Source of the DNA: JADZAI01 sp047602465
Lineage (GTDB): Bacteria; Pseudomonadota; Alphaproteobacteria; Micropepsales; Micropepsaceae
Reading direction: 5' to 3'
DNA: 64,000 bases
NCBI GenBank assembly: GCA_047602465.1
Contig: JASGHF010000001.1
Span: 868,001-932,000, forward strand
Shown: positions 60,131-64,000 of the stretch, one piece after another
Numbering within the stretch: position 1 is the first letter of the stretch
Layout of the letters: every line of letters starts with the position of its first letter
Position numbers and translations under genes: made by a program
Notes under the pieces: generated by a model
What the model was told of the DNA's origin: nothing
Databases searched by the model: none
The model's input: the letters and a program-made list of their open reading frames with translations, nothing else

Positions 60131-61327
60131 ATGACAGTTTCCGCCGCCACCTCATCGCTCGCACCGGACTATGGACGCGCCTGCTGCGGCGTCTGCGGCG
60201 GAGAGCGCTTCGATATCGTTCAGCGCCAGTCACTGGAACTTGCCGGTCTTGGACGCCACGATCTGGCGTTCGGCATCTGCGAGGGATGCGGCCATCTCCA
60301 GCAGGCGCCGCCTGTACCTGAGGCGGTGATGCTGCGGCACTACGAAACGATGTCGAACTACACCGCGTTCAGTGACCCTGCCGCCCTGCGCGCGGCGGCG
60401 CCGATCGCATTGACCCGCCGTCTTCTGTCGCTGGTCCGCGATACGGGACGTGCAGCGGGGCGGCTGTACGAAATCGGATGCGCCACGGGACTGCATCTGC
60501 ATCAGTTCCGGAAAGAGGGCTGGAGCGTGTCGGGCTGCGATCCCTCGTCGCTCGCAGCGCAGCAGGCATGCGATATATACGAAATCGACGTCGATGCCGG
60601 AGACGAGGCCAGTTGCCTTCCCCGTCAGTCAGACTTGGACATCGTCATGATATCGCATGTTCTGGAGCATCTGTTCGATCCGCTTGCGGCGGTGAAGCGC
60701 GCCCATGCCGCACTCGCGGACGATGGCCTGATCGTTCTGGAAGTGCCGTGCGCCATCGCGCCCGAACTTCTGCCGCCGGGTTGGTTCTCGTTCGAGCATC
60801 TGCACTATTTCTCGCCGGAGACGCTGATGGCGCTGCTGGGCGCAGCCGGCTTCGAGGTGATCGAGATGCGGATCGCCCCGCACGCATTCATCTACCCCGT
60901 CATCGCAGTCGCAGCGCGCAAAACGCGACAGGTCGTCAATATGGCCCGTCGTAACGCGGCCAATGGCGCGGCGGCAGTCGCCCGGAACTACGCAGCGCGC
61001 GAAGAGGCCATGTGGATGCGGGCGAAGGCGAAGCTGGCCGGGATTACGGACGAGGCGTTCATCTGGGGCGCGGGCGTCCACACCGCGCAGCTCCTGCACT
61101 GGACCGGCATCGGTGACAGGCTGACCGTGCGCGGCATCATTGATCGCGACGCGCAGAAATGGGGACTGATGCAGGGCGACAGTCCCGTGATCAGTCCGGA
61201 CGCGTTCCTTCGCGATTCATCCAGCGCGCCGGTGATCGTCTCGTCGTTCTTTGCGGAACGCGAGATCGCGGCAACGCTGCGCGAGGCGGGCGTCCATCCC
61301 GACAGGATCGTGACGCTTTATCATTGA
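60131..61327 (+). CDS. SAM-dependent C-methyltransferase-like protein with zinc-binding head
   Basis: A 398-residue protein of three parts. A zinc-ribbon head (CCGVCGGERFDIVQ ... ICEGCGHLQQAP) with four cysteines; a class I methyltransferase core (GRLYEIGCATGLHLHQFRKE motif I, then DIVMISHVLEHLFDPL); and a C-terminal Rossmann-like domain (FIWGAGVHTAQLLHWTGIGD, GIIDRDAQKWGL) as in the sugar C-methyltransferases TylC3/NovU family. Substrate is probably a nucleotide-bound sugar. Last gene of the plus-strand unit. The 53-base gap before it holds GTTAACGG at 60103. Confidence 0.88.
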   Translation: MTVSAATSSLAPDYGRACCGVCGGERFDIVQRQSLELAGLGRHDLAFGICEGCGHLQQAPPVPEAVMLRHYETMSNYTAFSDPAALRAAAPIALTRRLLSLVRDTGRAAGRLYEIGCATGLHLHQFRKEGWSVSGCDPSSLAAQQACDIYEIDVDAGDEASCLPRQSDLDIVMISHVLEHLFDPLAAVKRAHAALADDGLIVLEVPCAIAPELLPPGWFSFEHLHYFSPETLMALLGAAGFEVIEMRIAPHAFIYPVIAVAARKTRQVVNMARRNAANGAAAVARNYAAREEAMWMRAKAKLAGITDEAFIWGAGVHTAQLLHWTGIGDRLTVRGIIDRDAQKWGLMQGDSPVISPDAFLRDSSSAPVIVSSFFAEREIAATLREAGVHPDRIVTLYH

Positions 61328-61345
61328 GCAGGAGGCGGCGCCGTA

Positions 61346-61393
61346 CCCCCTCCGTCCCTTCGGGACACCTCCCCCGTGAATGACGGGGAGGAA
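61346..61393. repeat. P2 palindromic repeat, intergenic copy
   Basis: CCCCCTCCGTC-CCTTCGG-GACACCTCCCCCG-TGAATGA-CGGGGAGGA. Same as 38469-38517 and as the copy inside the E2 gene. It lies between the convergent methyltransferase and efp genes. Confidence 0.85.
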
Positions 61394-61405
61394 AGGCTTT
61401 TTGCG

Positions 61406-61978
61406 CTAGTCCTTCGCGCGTTCGACGTAGGAGCCGTCGGCGGTGTTGACGACGATGCGGGTGCCGGCCGAGACGTGCGGCGGCACAGCGCTCTTCACGC
61501 CGTTCGAGAGGATCGCGGGCTTGTAGGAGCTGGTGGCGGTCTGGCCCTTGGTCACCGGCTCGGTCTCGACGATTTCGAGGACCACGCGCTGGGGAATTTC
61601 CACGGTGATCGCGGCGCCGTTGAAGAGCGCGATCTCGCACTTCATGTTTTCCTGGAGATACGCGACCTGGTCGCCGACGAGATCGTGCGGGACGGAGAGC
61701 TGCTCGTAGTTCTCCTGGTTCATGAACACCAGATTGTCGCCGTCGTCGTAGAGATAGGTGTAGTCCTGATGGTCGATCTGGGCCTTCTCGATGCCGTCGG
61801 TCGTCTTGTAGCGCTGGGTGGTCTTCACGCCGTCCGAGATGCGGCGCATGTCGATCTGCGTCGTGGGCGTGCCCTTGCCGGGGAAGAAGCTTTCCGCCGT
61901 GAGCACGACGTAGAGCTTGCCGTCTTCCAGCTCCAGCACATTGCCTTTGCGGACGTTGCTTGCGATGACCTTGACCAC
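61406..61978 (-). CDS. efp: Elongation factor P
   Basis: A 190-residue EF-P that rescues ribosomes stalled at proline runs. All three beta-barrel domains are visible: domain I with Lys35 in FFPGKGTPTT (the K34 equivalent, the site for beta-lysylation), HQDYTYLYDDGDNLVFMNQE in domain II, and TATSSYKPAILSNGVK with SAGTRIVVNTADGSYVERAK in domain III. Start is GTG 61978 (MVKVIASNVRKG) with AGGAGA six bases upstream. Divergent from epmA, so substrate and modifier are side by side. Confidence 0.96.
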   Translation of the reverse strand: MVKVIASNVRKGNVLELEDGKLYVVLTAESFFPGKGTPTTQIDMRRISDGVKTTQRYKTTDGIEKAQIDHQDYTYLYDDGDNLVFMNQENYEQLSVPHDLVGDQVAYLQENMKCEIALFNGAAITVEIPQRVVLEIVETEPVTKGQTATSSYKPAILSNGVKSAVPPHVSAGTRIVVNTADGSYVERAKD

Positions 61979-62037
61979 TTCAATTCTCCTGGCGCGCGAA
62001 GGCCCTGCCCTCGCGCCTCTCAAAATCCGGATGTCCG

Positions 62038-63111
62038 GTGAAAAACTCGGCGGGTGATACAGGGTCAGCGGCCCCGCGCCAAGCGCGTTGGTGGGCGAAG
62101 GACCGGCATGCCGACCGGCGGCCTTTCCTGACCGCAAGGGCGGAAATCCGCCGTTTTGTGCGGAATTACTTCGCGCGCGAGGGGTTTACGGAGGTGGAAT
62201 GCGGTCTGCTGCAGGCCGCGCCCTGCGCCGAAACGCACCTGCATGGATTCGCGACGGAACGGGTGAAAGCCGACGGGACGCGCGAGACGCTGTGGCTGCC
62301 GACATCGCCGGAACTGCAGGCCAAGCGCCTGCTGGCGGCAGGGGAGACGAAAATCTACGACCTGGCGCGGGCGTTCCGGAATCGCGAGGAAAGCGCGATC
62401 CATGCGAGCGAGTTCACCATGCTGGAATGGTACCGGGCCGGGGACACGTATGAGGTGACGATCGCCGATACGCTGGCGCTGGTGCGCGGCGCGGCGGCCG
62501 CTGTGGGCGCGAGGGCGCTGTCGCACCGGGGGCGCGAGGCCGATCCGGCGGCGGCCGAGACGCGGCTGACCCTGGCGGAGGCGTTCCGGCTTCATGCCGG
62601 GATCGACCTGCTGGCGTTTGTCGATGCGGAGGGCGCGACCGACCGGGACGGATTTGCGCGGTCCGCGGCGGCGGCAGGGGTCGTCGTGGCGGAGGACGAT
62701 ACCTGGTCGGACGTCTTCACGCGGGTGATGGCGGAGAAAATAGAGCCGGCGCTGGACCCTTCGCGGCTGACGGTTCTTTACGAATATCCAGCCCCAGAGG
62801 CGGCGCTGGCGCGGCGGGCGGCGCATGACCGCCGCGTGGCCGAGCGGTTCGAGGTCTATGCCTGCGGCGTGGAACTCGCCAACGGGTTCGGCGAACTGAC
62901 GGACGCCGCCGAGCAGCGGGCGCGCTGGATCGCCGCGATGGCCGAGAAGGAGCGGCTGTATGGCGAGCATTATCCGGTGGACGAGGACTTTCTAAATGCC
63001 GTCGCCGCGATGCCGCCGGCGAGCGGCGTGGCTCTCGGATTCGACCGTCTCGTCATGCTATGCACCGGCGCTTCGCGCATCGGTCAGGTGATATGGACGC
63101 CGCTGGAGTGA
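62038..63111 (+). CDS. epmA: EF-P--(R)-beta-lysine ligase EpmA (GenX/PoxA)
   Basis: A 357-residue class II aminoacyl-tRNA-synthetase-like ligase lacking the anticodon domain, which attaches (R)-beta-lysine to EF-P Lys34. Motif 2 region AFRNREESAIHASEFTMLEW, active-site CGVELANGFGEL and motif 3 GVALGFDRLVMLCTGASR. GTG start at 62038 is assumed. The 3' 56 bases (63056-63111) are repeated exactly at 63643-63698, and the original epmB start lay inside them. Confidence 0.95.
   Translation: MKNSAGDTGSAAPRQARWWAKDRHADRRPFLTARAEIRRFVRNYFAREGFTEVECGLLQAAPCAETHLHGFATERVKADGTRETLWLPTSPELQAKRLLAAGETKIYDLARAFRNREESAIHASEFTMLEWYRAGDTYEVTIADTLALVRGAAAAVGARALSHRGREADPAAAETRLTLAEAFRLHAGIDLLAFVDAEGATDRDGFARSAAAAGVVVAEDDTWSDVFTRVMAEKIEPALDPSRLTVLYEYPAPEAALARRAAHDRRVAERFEVYACGVELANGFGELTDAAEQRARWIAAMAEKERLYGEHYPVDEDFLNAVAAMPPASGVALGFDRLVMLCTGASRIGQVIWTPLE
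63056..63111 (+). repeat. 56-bp perfect direct repeat, left copy (epmA end/epmB start)
   Basis: From TGCTATGCACC to CTGGAGTGA. Identical to 63643-63698. Contains the last codons and stop of epmA plus the ATG that starts epmB in another frame. Flanks an inserted block of 531 bases (63112-63642). Confidence 0.97.
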
Positions 63112-63642
63112 GATTAAAATGCTTCTCTCTCTCCTACGACGGCCGCAATTTCATCTTGATCGATAGTTCGTTATCGACATCATTATAAAACAGTAAAGCA
63201 ATTTTCCTTGGGGGAGGAAAGAATGCTGAAGCACTCGTTCTGCGCAGCGGTTGTAATTTCGTTTGCCGGCGCAGCATTTGCCAAACCGCCATTACTTGAC
63301 CCGACTCTTCATTGGGCAACAAAAGCTGAAGAAGCTGCGATTACGGCCGAAGTGGCGGACATGCTTAAAGACCCAGACTCTGCCAAATTCAGGAAAATCA
63401 CGGTCAAGTCTGTATCGTTCTGCGGACAAGTAAATGGTAAAAATTCCTACGGCGCGTACTCGGGGTACACACACTTCATAGGCGTCATAGGGCCATCGAA
63501 GGCGGACGCGTCGAAGCTCAAAGCCGTTGTGATTCAGCTAGACAGCTCCGACGAAACCATCGCCTACCGAATGTGCCTCAAGGAAGGCTTGATACCGGCG
63601 GAGTAAGAAAGCTGCTGCCGGTTAATATCTGCCTTGTCCTTG
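63112..63642 (+). mobile_element. Small inserted block between epmA and epmB
   Basis: 531 bases of visibly lower GC bracketed by the 56-bp direct repeat. It holds its own upstream region, one secreted-protein gene (63223-63606) and no integrase or transposase. Removing it with one repeat copy restores the four-codon epmA-epmB overlap usual for this pair. Consistent with site-specific integration into the epmA 3' end or with illegitimate capture by duplication. Confidence 0.65.
63223..63606 (+). CDS. Secreted protein of the LKDPDSAKFR family (foreign gene)
   Basis: A 127-residue protein with signal peptide (MLKHSFCAAVVISFAGAAFA) and a mature part holding ITAEVADMLKDPDSAKFRKI, VKSVSFCGQVNGKNSYGAYS and YTHFIGVIG. 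The pattern L-K-D-P-(D/E)-S-A-(K/Q)-F-R with a following C-G-x-V-N-x-K-N-(S/A)-(Y/F)-G is a recurrent motif of small periplasmic or phage-associated proteins in proteobacteria; no function is known to me. ATG 63223 has a strong GGGGAGGAAA Shine-Dalgarno; the TTG 15 bases upstream is inside it and unlikely. Lower GC and different codon use than all neighbours. Confidence 0.8.
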   Translation: MLKHSFCAAVVISFAGAAFAKPPLLDPTLHWATKAEEAAITAEVADMLKDPDSAKFRKITVKSVSFCGQVNGKNSYGAYSGYTHFIGVIGPSKADASKLKAVVIQLDSSDETIAYRMCLKEGLIPAE

Positions 63643-63698
63643 TGCTATGCACCGGCGCTTCGCGCATCGGTCAGGTGATATGGACGCCGCTGGAGTGA
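63643..63698 (+). repeat. 56-bp perfect direct repeat, right copy
   Basis: Exact copy of 63056-63111. It carries the tail of epmA as a remnant and the functional epmB start at 63680. After it the sequence continues ACATTGCGGGACG, the real epmB frame. Confidence 0.97.
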
Positions 63699-64000
63699 CA
63701 TTGCGGGACGTGCCCGCGCTGAAAACGCGCGGGCTGGTGAACGACGCGGCGGCCCTTGCCGCCGTGGCGTCGCGCTATGCCATCGCGGTGACGCCGGAGA
63801 TGGCGGCGCTGATCGACCCGAACGATCCGGCCGATCCGATTGCGCGGCAGTTCATTCCGTCCGCCGAAGAGCTGACGGTTCTGCCGGAAGAAAGCGGCGA
63901 CCCGATCGGCGATGCGCGCCATACGCCGGTGCCGGGCGTGGTGCATCGCTATAAGGGGCGGGCGCTGCTGAAGGTCATCAGCGCCTGTCCGGTCTATTGC
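63680..64000 (+). CDS. epmB: EF-P beta-lysylation protein EpmB (KamA-like lysine 2,3-aminomutase), 5' part
   Basis: The first 107 codons of a radical-SAM lysine 2,3-aminomutase that makes (R)-beta-lysine for EpmA. Begins MDAAGVTLRDVPALKTRGLV and reaches ELTVLPEESGDPIGDARHTP, VVHRYKGRALLKVIS and ACPVYC, the start of the C-x3-C-x2-C cluster, where the window ends. Start ATG 63680 lies inside the right copy of the 56-bp repeat. The truncation is only the window edge. Confidence 0.93.
   Translation, partial: MDAAGVTLRDVPALKTRGLVNDAAALAAVASRYAIAVTPEMAALIDPNDPADPIARQFIPSAEELTVLPEESGDPIGDARHTPVPGVVHRYKGRALLKVISACPVYC

Noticed and set aside
61979..62137. N-terminal extension of EF-P to 62137
   Set aside because: EF-P starts at MVKVIASN in the family; the GTG at 61978 has AGGAGA at the right distance, and the extension overlaps the divergent epmA start.
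63671..63946. A 91-codon minus-strand frame across the epmB start
   Set aside because: Antisense to epmB, whose KamA-like sequence is unmistakable.
1..64000. CRISPR array, rRNA or tRNA genes, insertion sequences, integrase genes
   Set aside because: No regularly spaced repeats, no tRNA folds or rRNA sequence and no transposase or recombinase motifs were seen on either strand.

Overview
The window is a high-GC, gene-dense stretch of an alphaproteobacterial chromosome. The evidence is family content (paired acyl-CoA dehydrogenases, CaiB-type CoA transferase, 2-oxoacid dehydrogenase set, DUF1289, TIGR02281-type retroviral-like aspartic protease, MipA/OmpV), alphaproteobacterial-style palindromic intergenic repeats, and a perfect CtrA-type box (TTAA-N7-TTAAC) in the polysaccharide locus. 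A Caulobacterales/Hyphomonadales-like host is plausible, but the sequence alone does not fix the genus. No rRNA, tRNA, CRISPR array, transposase or integrase was seen.

Layout. 1-9.5 kb: a frameshifted MFS permease, three tandem paralogous secreted proteins (one frameshifted), a CaiB-type CoA transferase, GNAT, MerR-TipAS regulator, GPH-type sugar permease, MipA porin and NupC. 9.6-22 kb: lipid or acyl-CoA catabolism (SDR, alpha/beta hydrolase, three acyl-CoA dehydrogenases, crotonase, ABM monooxygenase), an orphan peptide-binding protein and two overlapping hybrid-type membrane histidine kinases without a response regulator. 22-29.5 kb: an unknown HEAT-like/membrane pair, DUF1289, aspartic protease, phosphohexomutase, cold-shock protein, TauE/SafE, DusA and proline iminopeptidase. 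29.8-41 kb: branched-chain 2-oxoacid dehydrogenase operon (E1alpha, E1beta, E2, E3), M13 metallopeptidase, hydrolase, a small charged helical protein and malic enzyme.

40.9-61.3 kb is an exopolysaccharide locus: beta-barrel outer-membrane protein, Wza/GumB-type export lipoprotein, initiating sugar-phosphate transferase, GMC oxidoreductase, aldo/keto reductase, GT4 transferases, methyltransferases, a Tat-exported GH10 glycanase, Wzx-like flippase, O-antigen-ligase/Wzy-like protein, a Wzc-like co-polymerase with a ruined Walker A, WecG/TagA transferase, and a four-gene unit coding for a beta-propeller protein, a JmjC/cupin-like oxygenase, a CelD/FemAB-like acyltransferase and a C-methyltransferase-like protein. 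Together these supply initiation, extension, modification, flipping, polymerisation and export of one polymer.

61.4-64 kb carries the EF-P beta-lysylation module: efp, divergent epmA and the start of epmB. A lower-GC foreign gene sits between epmA and epmB, bracketed by a perfect 56-bp direct repeat made of the epmA 3' end and the epmB start; the duplication keeps both neighbours intact. This is the most unusual structure seen. A second is a palindromic intergenic repeat lying in frame inside the E2 linker. Several repeat families are dispersed between genes, usually just 3' of a stop codon.
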